From Sympetrum striolatum (lineage: Eukaryota > Arthropoda > Insecta > Odonata > Libellulidae): a DNA stretch of 64,000 bases. The notes under the pieces are model-generated. The model was not told the origin of the DNA, searched no databases, and worked only from the letters and a program-made list of their open reading frames with translations. The DNA lies in the NCBI GenBank assembly GCA_947579665.1, contig OX388347.1, positions 26,342,562-26,406,561 on the forward strand. The letters run 5' to 3'. Both the position numbers and the translations under genes were made by a program. Shown here one piece after another: positions 1 to 11,075 of this stretch (the first letter of the stretch is position 1; each line of letters begins with the position of its first letter).

Positions 1-823
1 ATTATCTTAAAAAGCATCACTCCTTGATGCAAAATTTTAAACATAATCATGCCTATTGGCAACCCTAGCGTAATGAAATACGATTCTCACATTGCAATCA
101 TTCATGCCCACCTGCGGAATATAATTTTTCCGATCAACGATAAGAGGAGATTTAGCACGATTATCTCATTTCAAAGGTAAAAATGATAGAAATCGATATC
201 AATTACATGACACAGAAAAGTAGCATACAGATAAATGGAAACATTTCATGGATAACGATCTCATTCCTTCAGAGAGACTTTCTAAATCATCGTGATACGG
301 CGAGAAATTCTCTTAAATGGACTTGATCAAGCAGATCCAATAGCAAGTTTTAGTATGAATCATCCGTGTATTTAGAATGTTTCATTAAACTACTCAGTGA
401 AAAATGAAATTCTTTATCTCATGTGATGCTTAAAAGTAAAAGAAAATCTAAAATTACCATCAACGTGAGAAAGTAAGTGAAGGAGGTTACATATTCATTG
501 TAATCATAGATTCAACATATCATTATCCCATTAGAGAGTTAAAACATCTAAAGCTATGATTTATCACATTTCCACCATTACCCGACCTTCATTAACATAA
601 TTCAATTTTCCTTAACTTAAAATTTATGAAATGCATTGGTTTCGTCATTGATAGTAAACCATAGTTTCTCACCACCCACTTTCGAGTAACTTCCACAGTT
701 ACTACTGTAAGATGAATATATAGTAATAAGTGACATTAAAATATATCATAAGAAACAGAACAAAATCCACCATGTCGCTCTTACGTATATATGTAGTATA
801 GAGAAAGTATTGTATTGTGTGTG
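1..823. other. A+T-rich non-coding DNA, nothing recognised
   Basis: I find no open frame of useful length, RNA gene, inverted repeat or repeat copy in this stretch. It leads directly into the tandem duplication that follows. Confidence 0.6.
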
Positions 824-1496
824 CTTGTGGGCACTCTAACGTAAAAACTATTAGTCGTATCAATACCAAACTTCATATATAACACTGTGGTGTGTGCTGT
901 CAGAGTTAGTAGTTAGTTGATTAGTTTTTGGAGTAAATCGTTAAACCGGAAGTCGAGCTTTATTCTTTTAAGCAAATTTCCGTTTTTGCAAAATATCTCC
1001 ATGAATATGGTATTTAGGCATATACTATTATTTATAAAAGTTTTAGTAAATGTCAGTTACTATAACTTTTGTATTAAACATATTTTTTTATCACTAATTG
1101 TTTAGGATTTATTCCAGAAATACTGATAAACCGGAAGTAGCTGATTAAGTACTTTGTGGGCGCTCTAACATGAGAAATTATTTGTCGTATCAACACCAAA
1201 TTTCATACATAATACTTTGGTTAGTTTTGTTAGAGTTGGTTAGTTTTTGGAGTAAATCGGTTAGCCGAAAGTCAAGCTTTACTTTTCGATGCTCGTTTCA
1301 GTTTTTGCAAAATATCTCCATTAATCTGATATTTAGGAATATTCTATTATTTATAAAAGATTTAGTAAATATAATTTGCTATAACTTTTTTATGAAACAT
1401 ATTTTTGTAGAACTGATTGTTTAGGAGTTATTTACGAAATGCTGATAAACCGGAAGTTGCTGATTATGTACTTTGTGGGCGCTCTGGGTGCTGTGG
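824..1496. repeat. Diverged tandem duplication, about 325-bp unit, two copies plus a stub
   Basis: Two adjacent copies start at the shared motif TGTGGGC(A/G)CTCTAAC, near 824 and 1152. A third partial start (CTTTGTGGGCGCTCT) lies at about 1471-1485. The repeat period is ~329 bp for the first unit and ~319 bp for the second. Aligned landmarks inside both units are a TTAGTTTTTGGAGTAAATCG block, a TTTTTGCAAAATATCTCCAT block and a GATAAACCGGAAGT block just before the next unit. The 189 bp at 917-1105 and 1236-1424 align without any indel and stay open in one frame. However, the substitutions fall at all codon positions and often change the residue, so I do not call a gene. It is most likely a satellite-like or transposon-derived tandem repeat; the family is not identified. 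Confidence 0.8.
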
Positions 1497-2758
1497 GCGA
1501 AAGGCCAATTTCATCGTTTTCATCGACCATGTCCCGAAAAACATTATTTATAATGTTTGTGAGGTAAAAGATAATATGATATAAATTAATCATATATCTT
1601 CCAAGTTTAGATTGAATATAGAGTTCGAAAATACTGTCGTAGATAAGTATTTACATCTAATGTATGGAGAACGTCTTGTGCCGGCCACATCAGATTTTTT
1701 AGGTTTATTACTCATGCAATAATTCTCGTTTTAAGTTGAAATGTTTTTACAAAATTGAAAGAAAAAGCACGCTATAAATAGACGCTACATAATTATATCA
1801 ACTCATTGTTTTAAATAAAAGGTTTATCGAGAGCAAACGCATATCGGGAACTTGATCATTCTAACGTTCATGTAAACTGGTTTCAACCGTTCATGTTTTT
1901 AGAAATATGATTCCACGAGTAAAAACCAACGACATTTTCTATAATTTTATCGCTATCATCAAAACTCAAGATCGACTTAAATTTAAAGCTAATGTAAGAA
2001 TGCCCGCTCCGCCATCGGTCTGATTAATCTACTTAACATTTTTATCACCGTCCGATCACTGAAACAACTATTTAGGCAGTAATGCGAGCGACTTTCTCTT
2101 TACCTTTGATGGTCTCTAATGAATTCCAAATGCTAATAAGACGGAAGCGTTAGTTTAAATGATAGCAATCCTAACCGGATTCAGCCGCTTTTATTTTAAT
2201 TGAAAGAGACACTCGCTTTTCCATAGCTGTAAATCAAAATGTGGCGCTTTCTCGAGACTCACCGCGATTAATGGCTAACACGATATCTTCAGTTGGCGCG
2301 AACACTTGTGGTAATATAGGCAATGGACTTGACAGGCGTTGCCTGGAAGCTATCCCGTGCATTGTGATTAGAATGCACCATCATATAATAATGCTTATGA
2401 GGCTTTTTCAAATGATCGGCCATCGCGGTTGATCTCCATGGCTTCGGAATCCGAATCGGCATCGATTTATCACCAAATATTTTTACCTGTATGGTCCAGT
2501 GGAGCCGTAACCATAACTGCGACGTTGATAACGCCCATAAAAATTGAGGAACCTTAAACACACAAATCCAGTAAAATTAGAAGAAGAATTTAAATGTTTC
2601 AATGACCTATTTAAACATTCAGAAACTCATTCGTCCGCATGATTGGAAGTCTTGTTCGAATCTTCCACCGTATTATACTTGGTCTATGTAAATCACATTG
2701 GGTAAGCTTAGAGTTATTGTTTTTATGTATGTTAACAATACATACGATGCATATATAT
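1497..2758. other. Non-coding DNA, nothing recognised
   Basis: A short G+C-richer piece lies near 2240-2560, with overlapping open frames on both strands, but neither strand shows a recognisable motif or splice context. The final ~60 bp before the solo LTR are A+T-rich. Confidence 0.5.
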
Positions 2759-3202
2759 TGTAACGAAATAGCATGAAGACTGTTGTTATTTTTGGATTGT
2801 TTTGTTTTTTTTTTTAATGCCTGTATCGTATGATTTTTTATATTATGATATGTATTTGTTTTTGTTTTACGGAAGTGGCGTGTGGTGGCACTCTAGTCAC
2901 AAAGGACTAAGATATAAGCGAGGTGAACGAAAGAAGTGATGAGGAATTCTCCAGGTTGTTTGAGGGGATTCCACGTCGTGGGGAATTTTTCACGTCGTTA
3001 GAATGAATTTTCCACGTCGTTAAGAGGGGATTCCGGGAGCTATCGTCGCACAGCACTTCAGGCAAAAGGAATAGTGGAGCGCAGAGGAGAAGGGCAACCC
3101 AGCGGGAGACCAGAGGCCATCAGAAAGCATCTCGAAGTACCGTCACTGCCAGCGTAGCCGATTCTTCGTTTTTTTTTGAGTTAATAAAGAAAAACCGTCA
3201 CA
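2759..3202 (+). mobile_element. Probable solo LTR of an LTR retrotransposon (444 bp)
   Basis: The segment begins TGTAACG and ends CGTCACA, which is an imperfect terminal inversion of the TG...CA type. It is flanked on both sides by ATAT (2755-2758 and 3203-3206), compatible with a 4-bp target duplication, although the local sequence is A+T-rich so this alone is weak. Inside, in the right order, are a TATA-like GATATAAGC at 2911-2919 and a polyadenylation signal AATAAA at 3183-3188, close to the right end as expected for an LTR. Three CACGTCGT copies lie between about 2970 and 3022. No internal retroviral-type coding region or second LTR is seen nearby, hence 'solo'. The plus orientation follows the order of the TATA box and polyA signal. 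The lineage (Ty3/gypsy, BEL or copia) is not determined. Confidence 0.55.
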
Positions 3203-3206
3203 ATAT

Positions 3207-5655
3207 AATATGTGATATGCTATAAAATAAGTAACATTGATGTGCCTGCTAGTGAAGTTAAACATTTCAATGTTAAATATGTATTTTATGTGTATGAATA
3301 TAGTAATTGTGATTTTTCTTTTAATTTGGACGTTGGATTAAATTCTATCGACATGTTTTGTACTATTAATTGTGTTGACGGAATATTATTATTTTTTCAT
3401 TACATAATGATAATATAGCTATATTTACATTATATAAATATCTATGTAATAAATCGTGCGTATGTACGTATGCATTTGCTTATAACTTGAGAACTGAAGG
3501 TTTGAAAACTTTCCTCCTTGGAGAATTGTTAAAAGTCGATTTCATGCAGATAAAATTGGCTGCCTAGCCCCTAAGCTAGACTCAGAGAGGGAAATAAGCA
3601 TGCAGTTCATTCTGTCATTGCAAAATATTTTTCTTTTGCTATATTAAATAAGAAATAATGTTCAAATGGAATTTATAAAAGTGCCAAGACGAAAATTAAA
3701 TGGATGCTCTAATTTTGGCCGAAGTTTGTTTCTGTTTCAAAATTGTGAGAATTTCGAAGTAATCTAGGAAGGAATTGTAAAAACTGAAGCATTTCATACA
3801 TGCAGAATTACTCTGGAACACCTCCAGAAATTTCAATCAAGTTAAGCACACCAATGATTTACAATCTATAAAATTTCGCAGGGGGTAAAACACCAGTAGA
3901 AACCCCAAGGGATTTGGGCAGGGTACAGAATAAAATATCCAAATTGACCAAGATTAGTATCGAATGCACCACATATTGGTTCGTTAAATGAAGACTGTAA
4001 ACTCATTTATTTATAAATTTTATAACGACGCTTGGGCACGTTTAAGGTGATCGTGTCGATGATATTTGGAATCTAGCCTAAAAGATGTTCGACATAATTC
4101 TATCATTTAAAGGGAGGCTAACTCGGCAAGATTTCCAGTTTATTGCTAGGACAAACCTACGACAACAGAGAAAAGTTTTCAACCACCTTGATTTTTCCAA
4201 CAGCATTTCGAAATAATGAAACGATTCAATGTGATTTTTGTTGAGTTATTTATTAATTTATTAACTTAAACGCTGCAAGTTGGCATTAATACCAGGTGGC
4301 AACGGTTGAGGGGGAATAACAATTTAATTAAGTTAATCTACAAAATTATCCTAAGAGCCACCTTTCGACGTATGACAAAGCATGCACTCTGCTTTTCTCA
4401 TCACTGCTACGACACGAGCAGTACATCGAATGAATAATGACGAAATATCATGCCTCATTTGCTGCATTGGCAATCTATTGTTTTCGTGAAAAGTCCCAAA
4501 TAAAATGATATTTATTGATCTTTTATTCTTCGTTGAAGATCAATTTTCACTTTGACTGATACAGCATAATTATTAATAATATTAAATAATATATTTACAT
4601 TTTATTTGACCCCTTTCCTATTTAGTAATTTTCCCGCACACTAGATATGATAGCATCGCTATTAAAGTGTACATTGGGTCTTAGAAGGTTAGTAATCCGG
4701 ATCTCTCTGCTGTTTCCGAAAACCGCTGACAACTAGGAGCGTATCGCTGACAAAGACGGCTTTTGGAGATTTTCAAGCCTCAAATTAAATTTTCACCCTG
4801 TTCAAGAGAAGTTATTTTGACCGTAACTACAAATATTTTGTTTTTTTTTTCTGAATCAAAACATAAGAATTCAAAAGATATATTATTATTAAGATTATTA
4901 TAATTAAGATAAGATTGAAGAGTGATATATTTGGGCCTAATCCAGCTTTCATAAAAAGTTTACTCATTCATTATTTCATTCCAGAAACAGGCTCAAGCCT
5001 GCCTCCATATTTAACTCCTTAAATTGATGTAGACTCACTTCTTTATGAATGTGAAGTACGACCATGATTGGGAAAATAAAAAATTCTTGGTACATGCAGA
5101 GTAAATTGAAAGGTTTTCTATAATGCTATATTTCGCAAAGATGAATCAGTTTGAGTTATTGATAATGAACTCCGGCTTCAGCGTCTTTAAAACGTGACAG
5201 AGAAACATTAGTTACGATTGCCAGCTGGGCTCAGAATTAAACTCCTAATCCGCAGGTGTCAATTGCGAAAAAATGAAACAAGAAAATAGATGGAATAAAA
5301 ATAGATGCAGAACAAGTTCAAGTTGGCGTACTCTGCAACCCCATCATTTACATTAATTACTAGGTACACTTAACGGGTTTATCATACATATGATAATTTG
5401 CGTGAAAGCGTCCTCCACGTAAATCAATAGCCAACACTTCAAAGCGGAATGGAATGCATAGGCGGAGTGCATAAATCATAAGACAGGAAGTAAATGACGT
5501 TAACCGTTTCCAAGTACTCACGGCCGGGGTCAGTAGGTGAAACTGACCTTAGCCGATCCAGATTTTAATCTCTTCGGAAAATTACTTTTTAATTATTATG
5601 AGACATGAAAAGAAGGCTTCCGACATTGAATGATTCATTACGGATATTCTAAAAG
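3207..5655. other. A+T-rich non-coding DNA, nothing recognised
   Basis: Only short open frames and homopolymer runs are present, such as a T-run near 4840. No repeat copy, inverted repeat or RNA-like structure was found. Confidence 0.55.
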
Positions 5656-5657
5656 GG

Positions 5658-5727
5658 CTCCCCGGTGGCCTAATTGGTAACACCTACGGTGAAAGCAGTC
5701 CTGGGTTTGATGTTCATGGGAGCACAA
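5658..5727 (+). mobile_element. tRNA-derived SINE head (GCTCCC family, copy 1)
   Basis: The segment starts GGGCTCCCC and closes with TGGGAGC, so the acceptor-like ends can pair (six consecutive pairs). It carries a box A-like TGGCCTAATTGGTAA and a box B-like GGGTTTGATGTTC at tRNA spacing. Two extra bases sit between the acceptor strand and the T of box A. The copy at 9783-9858 has the same layout, which argues for one family rather than two chance tRNA look-alikes. The T-arm is mismatched and no good anticodon arm forms, so it is not a functional tRNA gene. The sequence downstream does not match the tail of the second copy. Confidence 0.55.
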
Positions 5728-6158
5728 TGTTTGCAGATGTTGGATTTTCCTCAGGAAAAGCATTCCGCGGTGAAAACTTGCGCCAAACAAAACACACAAT
5801 AATAACATATCATCATAACCATGATCCATATGTGTTGGAAAAATATAACAACACGGGGGTGTGGCATATTGTACGACTGGATATTACTACTAATAACACT
5901 ATAAATTCAGATCCCATGATTCAGTCTTTAAGTTATCAATTGATCGCACGAAATTAATTTTTCTAGTGATAAATCAAAATCGGAACTAAAAAAACTTGAT
6001 CAAAATTTAACAAATCCTAACCTATAATACAACAAATTGTATCAATTGATAGCGGCCATATAAACGAATGATACGTAAGCAAATTTCATAATGAAAATAC
6101 TCAGAATCTGAAAAGATTCTCTGCTTCTAAAACCAAATGACAGATAGGGGCACAATTC
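5728..6158. other. Possible SINE body, then unassigned sequence
   Basis: The first ~100 bp may be the body of the tRNA-headed element, since an element of this kind should continue past its head, but no boundary or target duplication could be located. The rest is unassigned. Confidence 0.3.
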
Positions 6159-6184
6159 ATAATAATAATAATAATAATAATAAA
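6159..6184. repeat. (AAT)n microsatellite
   Basis: An uninterrupted AAT run. Read on the minus strand it is the (ATT)n tail of the adjacent LINE 3' end. Confidence 0.9.
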
Positions 6185-6250
6185 TCGTCTTTATTTGGGC
6201 GAGATTGAGACTTAAAAGTCTCTTCTTCCATCTAACCCAAATAATGGATC
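6159..6250 (-). mobile_element. LINE 3' tail, copy A
   Basis: On the minus strand the order is GGGTTAGATGGAAGA, then a self-complementary GAGACTTTTAAGTCTC, then CTCGCCCAAATAAAGACG, then (ATT)n. The same order recurs at 15624 and 54355 on the plus strand, and in weaker form at 15251 and 10150 on the minus strand. Repeated 3' tails ending in a simple repeat are typical of 5'-truncated LINE insertions. No reverse transcriptase is left next to it, so the family is not named. Confidence 0.7.
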
Positions 6251-9200
6251 AAAGCAAGAACTGTCAAAGAAGGACGAAAATTATTCACAAATTTATTAAG
6301 TACGAAAGGTTTACATGAATCATAATCAACTCACAATCCTGTTTTGCTGGAGCTTCTTGGCATAATTGTAGACATTTCCTCGTTTAAAAGCACTGCTTTT
6401 AATCCGATGTGCCTCCGTACATAGTAGGTGTGCAGTAGAATACTAGGGCCATGAAGCACTGTATTACGTAGATGCTGTAGGAACGATCTCTCATAGCCAA
6501 TTCCAAGGATCAAACTATCATAGTCAGTAGAACGACATAAGGCGGATAAAACGCTAATATTCAATGAGATTTCTGAACTTTCTCTAATCCAGAGTGCCAT
6601 GCTAATAGATCCACCTTTCATCTCGAGAGATTAGAGATTTCAAGAGAGGTTCAAGCTAAGGATTGAAGGGTTACATACTAAATAACACTAAAAGAAGTTT
6701 TTCACATTGTGCTTTCAAGTTAGAAAAAGCAGGTCACAACTGTTTTGGATAATGTATCGACATTTTTTGGTATCAGAAGGTGATAAAATTGTAATTTAAT
6801 TGATTAACTAAGAATGATTTATAAAATTTTAATTTTAAGTTGGAAATTCAGTGCTACCTTGAAACGTGAAACGGCAAGTCCCTTGAATGATGTAAGGGCG
6901 CACAGATATCGCAGCAGAACAAGACGGCGATTATTATCATTATCTTTGAATGACCATATGATTGCATTCCGGAAGAAAATATTTCGCATTCCAGTGGTTC
7001 TTCGCAGTCTTAGCAAAAATGTTTACTGAGGAATTATAAACAGACTGCGGAGTTTTAAGCGATTCTAATGTTAAATATTTCTTTAATGACCACAGAATGG
7101 ATTGCGAACAGTAGAACCGTAAGGTACGTACATTTAAGGTTTCAAAATCTCTATTACACATACAAATAAATTATCTTTCTTCTTCTTAGCTCAACCATTT
7201 CCACACCCAGCTAACAGTAAACTGAGAAGTGAGTTAACAGGAATTTTAGGGAGTTCTTGATGATGAAATAATATTCTTACTATTATTTTGGACAAACAGT
7301 TTGCACTTCATTCAAGATGCGACCCAACGGATATAGCATTGCCTCGAGTTGAAAAAATGCAAATCCTAGGATGATTGTTAAAGTTCTTAAGAAATATAGC
7401 TCGTGTTTATACTCAGAAAGCATCCCTTTTCCTGCAGCTGTATAACCCTGTCAGACCCATCAAGATCAAGTTTCTGGAGCCACATCGCACACTAAAATCT
7501 AAGAATTATAAACAAGAGGCTTCCATACGAAAGGAGTAATGGCTAAATAAATAATCCTCTTCATTCATATTTCGTCTTCGAAGCATATGAGCACTTAAAA
7601 AAGTGGCGATGGTTCATCGTCTAAATATTAGGAGAGAGATGATTGTTGAAATAAATTTAGAATATTGCGTAGGAATATTATGCCTAAGAGCCTAAATTTT
7701 GCTTTTGAAAAGATATGAGCTGGAAAATCCGTAATAATCAAAATTTACTTAGCTAACCATAAAAATAAAAGGGGCCAGCTGTTAGAAATAACTATGGTTT
7801 TACAACATTTTTAATCACTGTGTAAGAGTATTAATGAGATATATTTTCTAAATTAGACTATCTACAGAAAAGATACAGGTTCAAAATCAATTATAGCCTT
7901 AGTAGTAAGATATTGGAATTATTTCCCACTCCGCATAATAAAAATACCATTAATGTTTTACATTAACTACAAAAAGCATCGCATCTAATTTACTTAAATA
8001 AAATGAATGTATCACAATTCACATTTAGTTTTCTATATAACATTTTGCTTTTCAACATTGTTTTCTTTCCTAGTTCTTCTTGCCATATTTTACTAGTTAG
8101 ATGTCTTAACTAATTTGTCAACTAACTTATCCCCTCTCTCTCTTTTTTCCTTTTCAGATTTATACCATTTAAATTCGACAAGGAACATAAGCGCCGATAT
8201 ATCACCATACCGGGTGAAACAAATACATCGATACATTCCTTTATACCTCTCATCATCAATTATGTTTTTAACTACCTCTGTATTTTCGCTGTTGTGTTTC
8301 GACCCTTTAATTTTGTGGCTCTTCCCCCGCAACATGACTTTTCCTCCGTAAACCCTCAGTTGAGGAGATTTTCCCCGCAACCCAATTCTTTCAGCTTTTG
8401 TTAGCGCGTATTGATTTTTAGGGAGTTAATTGCAGTCAATTATTTTTAAAGTAAAAGTTTAAGTCAATCATGCAATTACTTTAATGGAAGGGAGGCAATT
8501 TTGGCCTAACGTTACCGAAAGAGGATAGTGTTAATGTAGTGCCTTATAAGGAAAAAATACGAGCGAAATCTTTATCACTATAGCATTATATAAAATAGCG
8601 GCAAAAAGAAACTTAAAATCACCGACCCCAGCAGATTTAAATGTTTTTAATGATAGTTCAAATATACATGATACATCAGTCACTTGCTAAGTAATTTCAA
8701 AGGTGCTCAAGGTAGTTGGACTCTTGGACCGTTACCATCTCCAGGAAGGTTTTATACACCGGTATTGGATTAATACATTTTAGGTATGAAATATATTTTT
8801 ATTGAGAGGAGGTTCTTCTAAAGTACATGTAGCAAGAAATAAGAGTTTTACTTTCCTGCGGTTAAGGTTGGCAGCTGAAAAATTCCTACATGTATTTTAT
8901 ATCTAATGTATATACCTTTAGATAATAAATACCCTATAGAGTAAAATTATTTTTCATATATAAATTATGTATTTTTCTTCTTCATATCAAACTATAAGTA
9001 AATCACAAGTCAACAATACAAAAGTATAACCCAATGTTATGTAGGGACTGTTCTTTGTTATTTAGTTTATGTAATGCCTTTCTTGTGCAATTATTGAATG
9101 TAAATTTTAATTATAGATAGTCGCACAATATTTAATTATGTAATCATTTGGCCATCTCCAGCATTATACATACTGTTATGCTTATTTTATATATATTTTT

Positions 9201-9782
9201 TGTGAATGGTTCTTTTGTATACGAAGATTGATTGAAATAAAAGAAAAAAAGTATTTACCTTACTCTATGAGATGGGAAAACAAATTCCCTTGCCAATTTT
9301 TTTGAAAAGTGAATGAACTTAAAGTTGAGTGATAGAGGTGAGCTTTGGGAGGATATACTACGAAAGTTATTACTGCCTTACATGGAGGATATATTACTTG
9401 AGGAGAGTCTACTGCCTTGGGATTGAATATTGCCCCTGAAAGCTATTTTCTAGTATTTAAGCTTATCTGATCATAAGACCCCATCGAATAGAATGCAACT
9501 TTAACAAGCTTGTCACAAGCACGATCAATCCAATTTTGATAAAGATGACATTGATAAGAGACGAAGTAGAAGGCTAGCAAGAGAAGTTCTTGATAAACTT
9601 TCCTAACCTTGACTCTGATCACAATCATATTAGCCCCTCGAGTCGTAAACAGAAAAAAAAATATCTAGGGAGAAAATATGAATAAATATACAAACGCCGA
9701 TCAAGATAAAGCCGATAATTTAGTATAAGTAGTATTAGAATTGTTAAAAGTGTTTCGACAGCTTAGCTCATTTCGCACAGTA
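6251..9782. other. A+T-rich non-coding DNA, nothing recognised
   Basis: Short frames on both strands near 6330-6620 and 8090-8380 have no motif or splice context. No repeats or structured elements were found. Confidence 0.5.
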
Positions 9783-9858
9783 GCTCCCACCGGGAATTAA
9801 ACCCGGGACCGCTTTCGCCAAAGGCAAACTCGCTGTCCACTTGACTATCCGGGAGCCC
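9783..9858 (-). mobile_element. tRNA-derived SINE head (GCTCCC family, copy 2)
   Basis: Read on the minus strand it starts GGGCTCCCGG, has a box A-like TAGTCAAGTGG, a well-formed T-arm with CCGGG pairing CCCGG around a box B-like GGGTTTAATTCCC, and ends TGGGAGC. GCTCCCG pairs with TGGGAGC along seven positions with one G-T pair. The anticodon region does not make a normal 5-bp stem with a 7-nt loop, and two extra bases lie before box A as in copy 1. It is better preserved than copy 1 but still a tRNA-like retroposon head rather than a tRNA gene. Confidence 0.65.
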
Positions 9859-9954
9859 GCCGATATTTTAAGTAGCCATTAAATGTATCGGTTGATGAAT
9901 GATGGGAAATGAAAGGGGTGTAGGAGGGGATGTTTCGATTTCTTTCTCAGAGGG

Positions 9955-10149
9955 TGGCTTGAGGCATCGCGGTGGATTATGGCAAAGGGCAGTTAATGAC
10001 AGAGGCCCGCATTCCCACCTCAGAAGGGGAGGCCGCAAAGGGGGTCCAATTCAAGCAAGTGGGTCAAGCAACCACGCCTCATCAGTGCAAGATGGTGGAC
10101 AGAGAAGGGGAGATGAATTGGAGCCGCCGCGAACCGGATTCCGAAACAC
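9955..10149. other. Small G+C-richer patch with overlapping open frames
   Basis: Two overlapping plus-strand frames are open because stop codons are rare in this composition. The encoded sequences are low-complexity and match no family I recognise. I do not call a gene. Confidence 0.3.
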
Positions 10150-10197
10150 AAACGATTTTATTTATGGGCGAAATTGAAACTTCAAAGTCACTCGCGT
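10150..10197 (-). mobile_element. Possible LINE 3' tail, copy E (weak)
   Basis: On the minus strand it reads GTGACTTTGAAGTTTC, then AATTTCGCCCATAAATAAAA. The order is that of the LINE tail at 6159-6250, but it is diverged and lacks the upstream GGTTAAATGGAAGA block and the simple-repeat end. Confidence 0.35.
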
Positions 10198-10968
10198 TAT
10201 TTAACTCGAAAGGGTGCTCCATAAATTTTTGTTACGGCTACGGGAGGAGTTGTTCCCTTCGAGCAGCGATATTCTTTTCGTAAGGTCAAAACCTTCACAT
10301 CCTTGAAAGAGAATATTGACTGCTCTCATTTAGTTACTATGTAAAGCAAATTAAAATCTTATTGCGGGGATGGTATAGCGCTTGTCAACATTTTCAGTAT
10401 TCATTTAATGCCAAGCGTTTTAATAATGATTAATGAAAATATTGACAAGCAAGATGTTTCAATTGAGTGGTTTTCGTTAAGGATGTACTTATTCTAATTA
10501 TTTCGACAGAAAACAGGTGCCTTCACAATTGATGGCAGTAAACATGACCGTCTACATCCACAAATGTGTAAAATCAATGTAGTCGAAAAAATTATGGGGT
10601 GCAATATACGATATACGAATAGATACAAGAAATAATTTCCTGATGACATATTGGCCATACATATGATGTGTCATTCAGATATAAAAAATTAAGTCTCTGT
10701 AGAAGTAAGAATTATGGAATCCGTAAGTTATCCTGACTGATAAGAGAACGATATTGCTTCCTAAAACGCTCTTAATTTAGGGATGGAGACAATACTGATC
10801 CAAAGACATAAAGCAGTAAAACGGAACAAGAAGAGAGACAGAAAGATCGATTGCGGCTAATTGGAAGCAGCGAGCGAAGAAATGAACAAGGCAATGGTCT
10901 CCCACATTGCAGACGATCCGTCTTCGGACGATCGCTTCCAATAAAGATCCCCGAGGGAAAGAACTTAC

Positions 10969-11075
10969 CTGTTAAGGGTGAGGATGAGTAATTGGCAGAC
11001 GCTTGGACCACCACCTGGCGCCAATAACTGCCTCACGCAGACTTTGGGTACTTAGAAGCAGGGAAGCAGCACTAC
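10969..11075 (-). other. Candidate spliced exon (107 bp), gene unknown
   Basis: On the minus strand a pyrimidine-rich tract ending ATTCAATTTTCCAG (AG at 11077-11076) is followed 107 bp later by AACAG|GTAAGTT, a consensus 5' splice site. The segment is richer in G+C than its surroundings. Two frames hit stops at once. The third is open for 33 codons and ends in TAA three bases before the donor, including the peptide piece REAVIGARWWSKRLPITHPHP in two overlapping parts (REAVIGARWW, SKRLPITHPHP). I do not recognise the protein. It could be a terminal coding exon with an intron in the 3' UTR, an exon of a long non-coding RNA, or a chance pair of splice-like sites. No partner exon was identified. 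Confidence 0.3.

Noticed and set aside
917..1424. Similar peptides encoded by both tandem units
   Set aside because: Similarity follows from the DNA duplication. The differences are mostly residue-changing and the first frame lacks an ATG.
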